From contig NZ_KB908215.1 in assembly GCF_000382365.1 (NCBI RefSeq), positions 496,001 through 560,000 on the forward strand: a stretch of DNA of 64,000 nucleotides, given 5' to 3'. The notes beneath the pieces are model-generated. The model was given only the letters and a program-made list of their open reading frames with translations. It was not told the origin of the DNA and ran no database searches. The stretch is from Pannonibacter phragmitetus DSM 14782 (GTDB taxonomy: Bacteria > Pseudomonadota > Alphaproteobacteria > Rhizobiales > Stappiaceae). Position 1 is the stretch's first letter; each line of letters starts with the position of its first letter. Position numbers and translations under genes: made by a program. Positions 1 to 8,465 of this stretch are shown here, piece by piece.

Positions 1-815
1 CTGTGAAGATGGCCCAGGCATCGACGCCCTGCCCGAAGAATAGCTCATAGCCCGAGATGATGGTCAGGCCTTCGGCTTCCGCATCTTTGAGGAAAGGCGT
101 ATCGACCGGCGTGTAGACCGCATCGAACACCCAGGCAGCGCCCGTCATGAATGCCCGCTCCAGCGGCGTGCCGCCGTAGCCGACCATGCCGACGGGCGTG
201 CAGTTGATGAGGCCGCTGGCGCCCGCGGCAAGCTCTGCTGCCTCCGGTCCGGTGCGGGTGACGAGGTCCGGCCGCACGGCTTTCAGCGCTTCGGCCAGCG
301 CATCGGCCTTGGCCACATCCCGGTCCGCAATGCGGATCTCCGAAAGGCCAAGGGCGATGAGGCCGAAGGCCACCGCCTTGCCGACACCCCCTGCCCCGAT
401 CATCAGAACGGGACCGGGCGCCGCATCGCCGCGCAAGGCCCGGTAGGCGGCGATGAAGCCGGAATAGTCGGTGTTGAAGCCGCGCGCCTTGCCGTCCTCG
501 AAGATCACCGTATTGACCGCCCCGATGGCCCGCACCAGCGGATCATCGACCTGAACCTTGGCCGCCGCCCGCTCCTTGTAGGGATAGGTGACGTTGACGC
601 CCCGGTAGCCATCTGCCGCCACATGGGCAAAGAGAGGGTCGAATTCCATGCCCATCTCCCGTGGCACCAGCCGGTCATAGGTCACCGTGCGCCCGTTCTG
701 CAGCCCCGCCAGCACATGCAGGCGGGGAGAGGATGAGGCGGCGATGTTGTCGCCGATGAGGCCGAGGCGGATGGTGCCGGTCTGCGGCACGGCAGCGGGA
801 GAGGATGCGGACATG
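1..815 (-). CDS. aroE: Shikimate/quinate 5-dehydrogenase family protein (3' end outside window)
   Basis: AroE-family NAD(P) oxidoreductase interconverting 3-dehydroshikimate/shikimate or dehydroquinate/quinate. About 271 residues are present; the C-terminus lies beyond base 1. Family hallmarks seen: an N-terminal SSSPRLH substrate loop near residue 27, NVTYPYK with catalytic Lys80, GFNTD with Asp116, and the dinucleotide motif GAGGVGKA near 140. After the second Rossmann strand the sequence is IADRD (Asp164) rather than the NRT motif of NADP-dependent biosynthetic AroE; an acidic residue there is known from NAD-dependent quinate/shikimate dehydrogenases, so a catabolic paralogue is likely (inference). 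ATG at 815 lies 5 bp after the tctA stop, so it is the last visible gene of the lysR-tctCBA unit. Family sure, substrate not. Confidence 0.85.
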
Positions 816-820
816 GCGTG

Positions 821-2314
821 TCAGGCTCGCTTGCGGAAAATGCGGCGCCAGAGCGGCGTCTTGGACAGAAGGATCAGCACCACACCGGCCATCAGCGTGG
901 CCGAAAGCGGGCTGGTGAGAATGCCCTTGAACAGCATGGGCAGGCTTTCCTGCTCCGAGATGATGGCCCGGCGCCAGTTGTCATCCAGAAGGCGCGACAG
1001 GATCACGCCGAGAATGACGGGCCCAAGGGAATAGCCGTAAAGGCGCATGAAATAGCCGAGCACGCCGAAGCCCAGCATCCAGTAGACATCCCCCAGCCGG
1101 TTGTTCACCGCATAGGCGCCGACGATGGACAGCAGCAGGATCAGCGGGATCAGCAGCCCGCGCGGCAGTTCCACCACCTTGACGAAGAGGCGGATGCCGG
1201 TGAGGCCGAAGAGCAGCATGAAGCAGTTGGCGATCATCAGCGCGCTGACGATGAACCAGAACATGTGCGGCTGCTGCACCATCAGCAGCGGCCCGGGGTT
1301 GAGGCCGTGGATGAACAGCGCGCCGATCATGATGGCCGTCACCGCATCCCCGGGGATGCCGAGCGTCATCATCGGGATGAAGGCCCCGCCGACAGCGGCG
1401 TTGTTCGCCGTCTCGGGGGCGACAAGCCCCTCGATGGCGCCCTTGCCGAAGGGTACTTCCGGATCCTTCGTCACGCGCTTGGCATGGTCATAGGCCATCA
1501 GCGCGGCAATATCCCCGCCCGTGCCGGGCAGCGCACCGACAACGACACCGATGGCCGAGGTCTGCAGCGACAGCGGCAGATGCTTGCGGATGGTGCTGAA
1601 GCGCGGAACGATGCGGCTGATCTTCTGCTTCACCGCTTCGGACTTGATCGTGTGCAATTGCATCAGGGCTTCGGACACGCCGAACATGCCGATCATCACG
1701 GCAATGAAGGAGATGCCCCCCATCAGCGACGGGGAGCCAAACGTGAAGCGCTGGTCCATGGTCAGCGGGTCGAGGCCGACAGAGCCGATCATCAGGCCCA
1801 GAGAGCCTGCGAAGACGCCCTTCACCAGGCTTTCCCCCGACAGCGAGCCAACCAGCAGCAGGCCGAGAATGGCCAGCAGCATGAAGTCGCGCGGCTGAAA
1901 GCGGATGGCGAAATCGGATACGGCAGGCGCTGCCAGGGCGAGCACCAGAATGCCGATCAGGCCGCCGAAGAAGGACATGACGGTGGTGACGCCAATGGCC
2001 TCACCCGCTTCGCCCCGCTGGGCCATGGGATAGCCGTCCAGCGCCGTGGCGATGGCCGAAGGCGCGCCGGGGATGTTGAGCAGGATCGCCGTGCGCGAGC
2101 CGCCATACACCCCGCCCATGAAGATGCCGATCATCAGCGACAGGGCGGGCAGCACATCCCAGGAGAAGGTGAAAGAGATGAGAATGGAGACGGCCATCGT
2201 CACCGACAGGCCGGGAATGGCGCCGATATAGATGCCGGCCATGGTGCCTGCCGCGATGAGGGCGAGCAGCTTGATGTCCAGCAGCGGCACGAGAAGAGCG
2301 TTGAGAATATCCAT
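821..2314 (-). CDS. tctA: Tripartite tricarboxylate transporter, large membrane subunit TctA
   Basis: Large (497 aa, about 12 membrane segments) subunit of a TTT-family secondary transporter that works with the periplasmic protein TctC and small subunit TctB to import carboxylates. Typical TctA motifs are present: GAIPGLSVTMA near residue 30, GALPGTGGDIAALMAYDHAKR near 260 and LGIPGDAVTAIMIGAL near 320. Length is normal for the family. It sits 13 bp downstream of tctB and 5 bp upstream of the dehydrogenase gene, all on the same strand, so co-transcription is expected. The transported substrate cannot be read from sequence; the AroE-like and hydratase neighbours suggest a cyclic or aromatic-derived carboxylate. 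Confidence 0.93.
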   Translation of the reverse strand: MDILNALLVPLLDIKLLALIAAGTMAGIYIGAIPGLSVTMAVSILISFTFSWDVLPALSLMIGIFMGGVYGGSRTAILLNIPGAPSAIATALDGYPMAQRGEAGEAIGVTTVMSFFGGLIGILVLALAAPAVSDFAIRFQPRDFMLLAILGLLLVGSLSGESLVKGVFAGSLGLMIGSVGLDPLTMDQRFTFGSPSLMGGISFIAVMIGMFGVSEALMQLHTIKSEAVKQKISRIVPRFSTIRKHLPLSLQTSAIGVVVGALPGTGGDIAALMAYDHAKRVTKDPEVPFGKGAIEGLVAPETANNAAVGGAFIPMMTLGIPGDAVTAIMIGALFIHGLNPGPLLMVQQPHMFWFIVSALMIANCFMLLFGLTGIRLFVKVVELPRGLLIPLILLLSIVGAYAVNNRLGDVYWMLGFGVLGYFMRLYGYSLGPVILGVILSRLLDDNWRRAIISEQESLPMLFKGILTSPLSATLMAGVVLILLSKTPLWRRIFRKRA

Positions 2315-2327
2315 CAGGGTCTCTGCC

Positions 2328-2831
2328 TTACGCCATGAGCTTGCGGAAGAAGGCGAGGATTTCCGCCTCCGGCACGATGCCGGCGGGCATCAGCACCGAG
2401 AAGATCAGCCGGAAGATCACCCAGATCAGAAGAATGCTGAAGGCCGAGACCATCACCGTCCAGCCCCAGTTGCGGCGGGTCAGGATGCGGATGCCGATGA
2501 CCAGAAACAGGAAGGACGTGGGGATGAAGCCAAGCGGCTTCAGCAGGAAGGCATAGGCCGTGATCAGCACGGTCATCAGCACCACCGGCAGCGGCAGGAT
2601 CTCCCGCAGGGCCCACTGGTTACCTTCCGCGGGCTTGCGCAGGGTCTGGATCAGCACCATGCCGGAGGTCACGGTCATCAGACCGGTCGTCATCATCGGC
2701 ACGCCGCCCGGTGCGGACAAGGCCTCAAAGCCGGAAATCCCGTAAGCGGTGTAGAACAGGAACAGACTGGCGCCGAACATGAAGAAGCTGAAAACCAGTT
2801 CAAAGGAGCGGCGGGGTTGCGGGTTTTCCAT
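2328..2831 (-). CDS. tctB: Tripartite tricarboxylate transporter, small membrane subunit TctB
   Basis: Small membrane subunit (167 aa, four predicted helices) of the TTT transporter. The start at 2831 is chosen because GGAGG stands 4 bp before that ATG, and the protein then begins MENPQPRRSFE followed directly by the first hydrophobic segment; an in-frame start at 2885 has no such support. TctB proteins are poorly conserved, so the call rests on size, topology and position between tctC and tctA. It is separated from tctC by 210 bp containing two hairpins, which may lower its expression relative to tctC. Confidence 0.88.
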   Translation of the reverse strand: MENPQPRRSFELVFSFFMFGASLFLFYTAYGISGFEALSAPGGVPMMTTGLMTVTSGMVLIQTLRKPAEGNQWALREILPLPVVLMTVLITAYAFLLKPLGFIPTSFLFLVIGIRILTRRNWGWTVMVSAFSILLIWVIFRLIFSVLMPAGIVPEAEILAFFRKLMA

Positions 2832-2902
2832 GTGACCTCCAGCAGCCGGATCAGGCAGGCAGGGTTTTACCACCTGCCCATGCAAAACGCCGCCCCTCTT
2901 CG

Positions 2903-3008
2903 GCAGCCTGCGTCACATGAAATCATGCATGATGCAGGCTGCTTCAGAAGCGTTTTCCGGGGCCCGGCAGGGTGCTTTCCCTTTACCGTCGGCGGCCAGG
3001 CCCCGGAA
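2903..3008 (-). promoter_or_regulatory. Two stem-loops between tctC and tctB
   Basis: First in the direction of transcription is a 10-bp perfect inverted repeat TTCCGGGGCC (2955-2964) with GGCCCCGGAA (2999-3008), 34-nt loop. Second is GCAGCCTGC (2903-2911) with GCAGGCTGC (2934-2942), whose loop contains the 12-bp palindrome ATCATGCATGAT (2922-2933). Neither has a good U-tract, so they look like mRNA 3'-end stabilisers or partial attenuators after the binding-protein gene rather than full terminators. Confidence 0.6.
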
Positions 3009-3041
3009 GATCAGGCGGCGTTCTCTGGTTTATGGCGAGGA

Positions 3042-4034
3042 TCAGGGCTTGGGAATGCCGAATTCCTCGGGCGAGGCCTTGGCAAGGCCCGCTTCCCAGA
3101 CAAGCCAGCTGGTGGTGGACTGCCACTTCGACAGGAAGTCTTCCGCCTCGGCGCCGGAATAGGACATCATCTTGAAGCCGCGGCTGTCCATCAGCTTGAG
3201 GAAGTCCTCGTTCTTGGCGCCCTCCTGATAAGCGGCCACCAGCTTGGCAACCACGTCATCCGGGGTGCCCTTCTTCACGAAAATGCCGAAGAACGGGCCC
3301 CAAGGCAGCAGTTCGGCAAATTCCGGGTTGGTGGACACGATGGTCGGCACGTCCGGCAGGGCCGGGGTGGGCTCGACGTCGAACAGGGCAATCGGCTTCA
3401 TCGTGCCGGCCTTGATGTTCTCGACCGCAGCGCCCAGCACCGCCGGCATCACGTCGATGGCGCCGCCCTGCAGGGCGGTCAGGGCCGGGCCGTCACCGTC
3501 GTAGGGAACGAAGGTCACGTCGATCGGCGTCTTCTGGTTGATCATCGCGGTCACGACAGACGGCAGGCCGCCCGGACCGGTGGAGCCAAACTTCACCGCC
3601 TTCGGATTGGCGTTGATGTAGGCGATCATCTCCTGAAAGGTGTTGAACGGAGCATCCGGACGGGCCACCAGGATCGGGATACCGCGCGCCAGAACATTGA
3701 TCGGGGTGAAGTCGGAATAGTCCTTCTCACCCAGCTTCATCACCTTGTAGAGCAGCGGGTTTTCCGCGCCGAACAGGATGGTGTAGCCATCGGCATCACC
3801 GGCCTCGACCATGTTGAGCGCCAGGGCGCCAACGCCGCCGGTGACGTTCTGCATGATGATCTTGCCGCCCAGCGCCTGTTCGGCATGCGGGGTGACGGCG
3901 CGCATCACCGTGTCGGTGGAGCCGCCTGCGCCCCACTGGATGATGCCCTGAATTTCCTTGTCCGGATATTCGGCAAGAGCCGGAACAACAGCAAGCCCAA
4001 GCGCAAGAGCTGCGCCGATAAGCGTCTTCTTCAT
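3042..4034 (-). CDS. tctC: Tripartite tricarboxylate transporter substrate-binding protein TctC
   Basis: Periplasmic solute-binding protein (330 aa) of the TTT family, delivering a carboxylate to TctAB. The start at 4034 is preceded by GGGAGGA and gives a clear Sec signal peptide (MKKTLIGAALALG... with cleavage after ALA, before EYPDKE). Family features: IIQWGAGGSTDTVMRAV near the mature N-terminus and the GSTGPGGLPSVV loop around residue 170. It is the first transporter gene of the unit; a LysR-type dyad lies about 110 bp upstream of its ATG, so regulation by the adjacent LysR protein is likely. Ligand unknown. Confidence 0.92.
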   Translation of the reverse strand: MKKTLIGAALALGLAVVPALAEYPDKEIQGIIQWGAGGSTDTVMRAVTPHAEQALGGKIIMQNVTGGVGALALNMVEAGDADGYTILFGAENPLLYKVMKLGEKDYSDFTPINVLARGIPILVARPDAPFNTFQEMIAYINANPKAVKFGSTGPGGLPSVVTAMINQKTPIDVTFVPYDGDGPALTALQGGAIDVMPAVLGAAVENIKAGTMKPIALFDVEPTPALPDVPTIVSTNPEFAELLPWGPFFGIFVKKGTPDDVVAKLVAAYQEGAKNEDFLKLMDSRGFKMMSYSGAEAEDFLSKWQSTTSWLVWEAGLAKASPEEFGIPKP

Positions 4035-4142
4035 GAAGATCCTCCCATTTGAACGGTCCCGGCCCATTCTCCTTTTGAGCCGCCCGAACTCTTGATTGCC
4101 AGAAGTCAGAGATAACAGCAAATACCGATTTTGCCGTCATAG

Positions 4143-4155
4143 TAACATGATGTTA
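4143..4155. promoter_or_regulatory. LysR-type binding dyad upstream of tctC
   Basis: Perfect interrupted palindrome TAACA-TGA-TGTTA, fitting the T-N11-A box of LysR-type regulators. It lies in the 131-bp gap between the lysR stop codon and tctC, about 109 bp upstream of the tctC ATG. This suggests tctCBA has its own LysR-controlled promoter in addition to any read-through from lysR. Pattern match only. Confidence 0.6.
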
Positions 4156-4165
4156 ATCCAGCATC

Positions 4166-5107
4166 TCAGCCCGTTCCCGTTGCTGAAGGTGCGGGGTCCC
4201 AAGCCTCGCGGGCGCGGGCGCGTTGGAGTTCGTGGCGGAAACGCTCGACGGTGAATTCGGCGAAGCTGGAGAGCTGCCGTCCATGTTTGGTCAGCACCCA
4301 GGCGTTGATTGACGCGGGCTCCTTCAGCGGGCGCCGCACGAGGCCAGGCATGTAGACCTCCGCCACCGAGAATTCGTCGATCACCGAAACACCCAGCCCA
4401 TGCCGGACGAGGCTGACGATGGTCTGGGCAAAGCGCCCGCGCATGGAAAAGCGCGGCTCCAGCCCGGCATCCCGGTAAGGGTGAGACAGGATGCGCCCGT
4501 ATGGATCACTTTCATCGATGCCGATGATTGGTTCTTCCATCAGGTCATGCACGGAAATAACAGGCTTTTCCGCCAGCCGGTGCCCCTCCGGCACCACGGC
4601 AACAAGGCGCCCCTCCACCAGCTTCTGACAATCCACCGCCGGATTGTCCATGGCCGAGCTCATGATCACGAACTCGCCGCGCTCCAGCAGCAGATAATCA
4701 AGTGTTTCCTCGATCTTGAGGATGTTGAGGTCGATGAAGAGATCGGGAAAGCGCTGGCGCACATTGCGGATGGCGCGCGCCGCAATGAACTGCGCAATCG
4801 AGGGGGCGCAGGCAATCGACAGGGTGAATTCCTCACCCTTGTGCAGGGAGGACACCGCCTGGTTCAGGTTCTCCATCTGCCGGTAGACCTGATGCACCAT
4901 GTCGAAGACCTTCTGCGCCTCGGGCACCGGCACGAACAGGCCCGCCTTGCGCTCGAACAGGCGCACGCCGAGAGAATCCTCGGTGTATTTGATCAGGCGG
5001 CTGACGCCGGGCGCCGACACGTTCAGCAGCTTGGCGGCGCCCGCAATCGTCCCGGCCATCATCACGGCGCGGATGACCTCGACCTGCCGGAGTGTCAGTT
5101 CTTTCAT
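4166..5107 (-). CDS. LysR-family transcriptional regulator of the tct locus
   Basis: LTTR of 313 aa. N-terminal winged HTH (residues about 4-62: LTLRQVEVIRAVMMAGTIAGAAKLLNVSAP, split across the helix-turn-helix, then VSRLIKYTEDSLGVRLFER) and a C-terminal periplasmic-binding-like effector domain (about 90-295). GGGAG precedes the ATG. It is divergent from the hydratase gene at 5278 and lies upstream of tctC on the same strand, the classical placement for a regulator of both directions. The effector is probably the transported compound or a catabolite (inference). The 3' tail after about residue 295 is variable. Confidence 0.9.
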   Translation of the reverse strand: MKELTLRQVEVIRAVMMAGTIAGAAKLLNVSAPGVSRLIKYTEDSLGVRLFERKAGLFVPVPEAQKVFDMVHQVYRQMENLNQAVSSLHKGEEFTLSIACAPSIAQFIAARAIRNVRQRFPDLFIDLNILKIEETLDYLLLERGEFVIMSSAMDNPAVDCQKLVEGRLVAVVPEGHRLAEKPVISVHDLMEEPIIGIDESDPYGRILSHPYRDAGLEPRFSMRGRFAQTIVSLVRHGLGVSVIDEFSVAEVYMPGLVRRPLKEPASINAWVLTKHGRQLSSFAEFTVERFRHELQRARAREAWDPAPSATGTG

Positions 5108-5277
5108 CTTGAAGAATCTCCCGGGCGCGATGCTGTCACAGCTTCGGGAAAGGCGAAAGGTCTCCTTTCAGGAACAGCGGCGAAGGTATCGGGCGATGAT
5201 CCCTGGCAGAATTGACCTTCTCAAGCCCGCATGAACCTGATTAACCTCACGGCCCCGAACCGGAGATACCTGGAACA
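5108..5277. promoter_or_regulatory. Divergent lysR/hydratase control region
   Basis: 170 bp between two divergent genes. Visible dyads are GAAAGG-TCT-CCTTTC (5155-5169) and CTGTCACAG (5133-5141). Neither is a T-N11-A box like the one at 4143, so the operator for the hydratase gene is not identified. Confidence 0.35.
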
Positions 5278-6036
5278 ATGAAACTTGATGCCGCCCTTGA
5301 AGCCCGCCTGACCCAGGCCAGTGCCATGCTTGCCGAATGCCGCCGCCAGGGCGGCGCGCTGGAGCGACTGCCGGAAGAAGCCCGCCCGCAATCCATGCTG
5401 GAAGGCTACGAGATCCAGCGCCGCGTCCATGCGCTGCTGGGCGACGCTCCGGTCCGCCACTGGAAAACCTCCGAAACCGGCCCGAAGGGCGCAATGACGG
5501 CCCCGATCCACGGCAGCCGCATCTTCACGAGCCCCGCCAGCGTTGCCCGCGTCAACGCTCTGGAGACGGAGATCGCCCTGCAGCTTGGCCAGGATCTGCC
5601 CTTCCGCGACGGCGAACCCTATACCCGTGACGAAGTCCTTGCGGCTGTCTCTCACTACGCTCTGGCCTTCGAGCTGTGCGCCTCGCGGTGGCTGGCGAAG
5701 GATGTGGAAGTGGAAGAGAAGATCGCCGACTGCCTGTCCAATGACGGCCTTGTCCTCGGCACGCCCGTGCCCTTTACCGGCGACATCCTTTCGCCGGTCA
5801 CCCGCCTCGAACTGATGCACGAAGGCAAGGCCGAGCCCTTCACCCCCAACGACATCGACCCGGCAGGCTCGCTGACGGCCTATGTCAATGCAGGCGGTGA
5901 CCGGTTCGGCGGCTTCAAGGCGGGTGACTGGATCATCACCGGTTCCATGAGCGGCGTGCAGAACGCCCCTGCTCCCGGTCTTTGGACAGCCCGCTGGGAT
6001 GACCGGCTGGAGATCAGCCTGACCATCACCGGCTGA
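5278..6036 (+). CDS. 2-keto-4-pentenoate hydratase / fumarylacetoacetate hydrolase family enzyme
   Basis: FAH-superfamily protein of 252 aa, close in size to MhpD-type hydratases that add water to 2-hydroxypenta-2,4-dienoates in aromatic meta-cleavage pathways; the fold also serves decarboxylases and sugar-acid enzymes. Metal-binding acids are recognisable: Glu96 and Glu98 in ALETEIAL and Glu132 in ALAFELCASRW. The later motif ADCLSNDGLVLG corresponds to the conserved ADNxSxxGFVLG segment but lacks the usual ADN tripeptide, so exact activity is uncertain. Transcribed divergently from lysR and thus probably in the same regulon as tctCBA and the dehydrogenase. Confidence 0.82.
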   Translation: MKLDAALEARLTQASAMLAECRRQGGALERLPEEARPQSMLEGYEIQRRVHALLGDAPVRHWKTSETGPKGAMTAPIHGSRIFTSPASVARVNALETEIALQLGQDLPFRDGEPYTRDEVLAAVSHYALAFELCASRWLAKDVEVEEKIADCLSNDGLVLGTPVPFTGDILSPVTRLELMHEGKAEPFTPNDIDPAGSLTAYVNAGGDRFGGFKAGDWIITGSMSGVQNAPAPGLWTARWDDRLEISLTITG

Positions 6037-6048
6037 TCCTGATGCTCT

Positions 6049-6081
6049 CCGGTTCAGCGGACGGAAAAGCCGCTGAACCGG
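6049..6081. terminator. Stem-loop spanning the convergent gene ends
   Basis: Perfect 12-bp inverted repeat CCGGTTCAGCGG (6049-6060) and CCGCTGAACCGG (6070-6081) with a 9-nt loop ACGGAAAAG. It begins 12 bp after the hydratase stop and overlaps the stop codon and last residues of the deacetylase on the other strand. No U-tract on either side; it could act as a bidirectional 3'-end structure. Confidence 0.5.
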
Positions 6082-6929
6082 ACGAGCTGGACGTTCTTTT
6101 CTTCCAGAAGCGCGGCGAAGGCATCGCTGGCGAGATACTCCAGCTCCACCTCCCGCAGATCCGTCAGCGGATCGAGCCCGATGAGATGCCCGTCGACGAG
6201 GCCGGGATGGCACATGATCAGCGGCCGCTCCCCCTCGCCGCTCAGGAACCGGCCGAACAGATCGCCGGTCTTCTCCCGCGCCGTGAAATCCCGCACGCCG
6301 CGGAAACTGTCATTGGCCTTGAACCCCGCCGCCTTCACCTTGCGGGCAAAGCCCTGGCCCAGCGCGCTGATGACAGCCGCTCTTGGAACGGCCCTGCCCC
6401 GTTTCAGGATGGCCGGCAGCGGCTCCTGACACAGGCGCAGATAGCCGCCCTGGGGCGCGATGCGGGCTGCGAAAGCCTCCAGCACAAGATCGCGGATCAC
6501 CGGCAGCTGGTGGCAATGATGATGGCCATCGATGAAATCCGGCACCCGGCCCATGACAGCCACGAAGGCATCGATCTGGGCGGCGATCTCCCCGGCAAGT
6601 TCCCGCCGGACGGCCTCTTCCTTCAGCTGGCCGCGCAGGGCCATGATGATCAGCCGCCCGTTCGACGGCAGATGCCCGCTTTCTGCCAGCTTCGGCATCT
6701 GGGTCAGAGGGATGTGATCGGTGAGCGTCAGATGCAGACCGGTATCCGCATCGATCTGCTCTGCCCCGGCCAGAAGCTGGCGCCCCTCTTCTGCCCAGAA
6801 GGGGCTCACCGTCATGGCTGCCGTCGCCGTCAAACGCCGCTGGCGCAGCAGCTGGCGGATGCCCTCGCTGATGCCGGGCGTCAGCCCATAGTCATCAGCA
6901 CTCAGCACAGCCTGTTTTTTCCCGGACAT
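6054..6929 (-). CDS. ChbG/HpnK (YdjC) family carbohydrate deacetylase
   Basis: YdjC-fold deacetylase of 291 aa, metal-dependent hydrolases that remove N-acetyl groups from oligosaccharide or lipid-linked sugars (ChbG on chitooligosaccharides, HpnK in hopanoid modification). The metal-binding pattern is visible: SADDYGLTPGI near the N-terminus (Asp-Asp), and DFIDGHHHCHQLP near residue 140 (His pair). ATG at 6929 was preferred to the GTG one codon earlier. Divergent from a polyprenyl-phosphate glycosyltransferase 80 bp away, so the two may act on the same lipid-linked sugar (inference); no hopanoid genes are nearby. Confidence 0.85.
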   Translation of the reverse strand: MSGKKQAVLSADDYGLTPGISEGIRQLLRQRRLTATAAMTVSPFWAEEGRQLLAGAEQIDADTGLHLTLTDHIPLTQMPKLAESGHLPSNGRLIIMALRGQLKEEAVRRELAGEIAAQIDAFVAVMGRVPDFIDGHHHCHQLPVIRDLVLEAFAARIAPQGGYLRLCQEPLPAILKRGRAVPRAAVISALGQGFARKVKAAGFKANDSFRGVRDFTAREKTGDLFGRFLSGEGERPLIMCHPGLVDGHLIGLDPLTDLREVELEYLASDAFAALLEEKNVQLVRFSGFSVR

Positions 6930-7009
6930 CACTGTTTGAAAAACCCGCTCTCTAAGGCTAGTTACTGCTCAATCGATCCTGCGGGACATTTAAGGCAAAA
7001 GCGCGCCTC

Positions 7010-8047
7010 ATGACAGATCCGAGAATGGCCAATCCGGGCATCCCCACACCGAACCTGTCTGTGGTGATCCCCTGCTACAATGAAGCTGCCAATCTGGCGC
7101 CGCTGATGGCACGGCTGATCCCGGTGCTCGAGGGGCTTGGCCGCAGCTTTGAAATCCTGCTGGTGGATGACGGCAGCCGCGACCGCACGCTGGAGGTGGC
7201 AGCAGGCCTTGCCGCTGCCGACCCGCGCATCGGCATCCTCGCCCTGTCCCGCAACTTCGGCAAGGAAATTGCCATCACCGCCGGCATCGACCACGCGCGC
7301 GGAGATGCAGCCGTCCTGATCGACGCGGATCTTCAGCATCCGCCGGAAAAGATCATCGAGCTTGTCGCGGCCTGGGACGAGGGCTTCCAGATCATCCATG
7401 CCACACAGGCTGTCCGCCCGACCGAAGGGCTGGCCAAGCGCGCCGGGGTCAAGCTCTTCTACAAGCTTCTCGCCCAGCTTTCCGACATCAAGCTGCCGCG
7501 CGGCGCAGGCGATTTCTGCCTGCTGGACCGGGCGGCGCTGGATGCGCTGAAATCCATGCCGGAGCGTGCACGCTTCATGAAGGGCCTGTATTTCTGGGTC
7601 GGTTTCCGCCAGAAGCAGATCCCTTACGAGCCGGCCGAGCGCACCGCCGGGGCAAGCGGCTGGAACATGCGGCGTCTGTTTGGGCTTGCTCTGAACGGAC
7701 TGACAGCCTTCAGCACCGTCCCCCTGCGGCTTGCCTCCATCGCCGGTGTTCTGGTGTCTTTCATTGCGATCATTTACGGCCTGTTCCTTGTGACCGACGT
7801 GCTGCTTCATGGCATCGACGTGCCGGGCTATGCGTCGCTCATGGTCGGCCTCTTGTTCCTCAGCGGCGTGCAGCTGATTTCGCTCGGCATTCTGGGCGAA
7901 TATGTAGGCCGGATCTTCAACGAAACGAAACAGCGCCCGCTGTATTTCGTCGGCAGCTACCGGCCGGGGCAGGCCCATGCGGATGCAGGTTCCCTGTCCT
8001 CCGCCACTCAGGCCAGCCCGGAAGCTGCCAGCGCCACGAGGACATAA
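7010..8047 (+). CDS. Family 2 (GtrB/ArnC/DPM1-like) membrane glycosyltransferase
   Basis: 345-aa GT2 enzyme that probably moves a sugar from a nucleotide donor to undecaprenyl phosphate at the cytoplasmic membrane face. GT-A domain: LSVVIPCYNEAANL (residues 16-29), LLVDDGSRDRT with Asp-Asp near 50, and the DADLQHPP metal motif near 105-112. Two C-terminal membrane helices (about 235-262 and 268-292) match GtrB/ArnC topology. ATG 7010 has only a weak ribosome-binding site; ATG 7025 is an alternative. The 3' end overlaps yqaA by 40 bp tail to tail. Confidence 0.88.
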   Translation: MTDPRMANPGIPTPNLSVVIPCYNEAANLAPLMARLIPVLEGLGRSFEILLVDDGSRDRTLEVAAGLAAADPRIGILALSRNFGKEIAITAGIDHARGDAAVLIDADLQHPPEKIIELVAAWDEGFQIIHATQAVRPTEGLAKRAGVKLFYKLLAQLSDIKLPRGAGDFCLLDRAALDALKSMPERARFMKGLYFWVGFRQKQIPYEPAERTAGASGWNMRRLFGLALNGLTAFSTVPLRLASIAGVLVSFIAIIYGLFLVTDVLLHGIDVPGYASLMVGLLFLSGVQLISLGILGEYVGRIFNETKQRPLYFVGSYRPGQAHADAGSLSSATQASPEAASATRT

Positions 8048-8445
8048 CGCCCGGCCTTGCCGATGGTGACCAGCAGCAGGAAGATGCCCAGCGGCTCGCG
8101 CAATGTGCCAGCAATCACGGTCAGCGGATCACCGATGACGGGCAGCCAGGCGAACAGCAGGCTCCAGCGGCCATAGCGGTGATACCAGCCCTCAGCCCGC
8201 GCCAGCGCCTTGTCAGAGACCGGGAACCAGCGCTTGTGCCGGAAACTGGCAATGCCGCGCCCCAGCAGCCAGTTGACCACCGAGCCCAGCACATTGCCCG
8301 CCGTGGCAACGCCCACCAGCAGCCAGAGCGGCCAGCCACCGGCAATCACCAGCGCGGCCAGCACCCCTTCGGACTGGGCAGGCAGCAGCGTCGCCGCCAG
8401 AAAGGCAGCCAGAAACAACCCCGCCAGGCTGCCAAGTCCATTCAT
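8008..8445 (-). CDS. yqaA: YqaA-like membrane protein (SNARE-associated/DedA-related)
   Basis: Small 145-aa integral membrane protein. Start 8445 is chosen because GGGAGG stands about 11 bp upstream; a longer form would begin at 8472, upstream of that site. Hydrophobic segments cover most of the chain, with the WLLGRG, GWYHRYGRWSLLFAWLPVIGDPLTVIAGTLR block typical of YqaA proteins (written here in pieces). DedA-related proteins are implicated in lipid flipping and envelope integrity; the role of YqaA itself is not established. Confidence 0.83.
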   Translation of the reverse strand: MNGLGSLAGLFLAAFLAATLLPAQSEGVLAALVIAGGWPLWLLVGVATAGNVLGSVVNWLLGRGIASFRHKRWFPVSDKALARAEGWYHRYGRWSLLFAWLPVIGDPLTVIAGTLREPLGIFLLLVTIGKAGRYVLVALAASGLA

Positions 8446-8465
8446 CCGCTGATGTTCCTCCCTCA

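Noticed and set aside
8008-8047. 40-bp overlap of the glycosyltransferase and yqaA genes as a sign of misassembly
   Set aside because: Both frames are intact with plausible family-length ends; convergent 3' overlaps of this size are common in compact GC-rich genomes.
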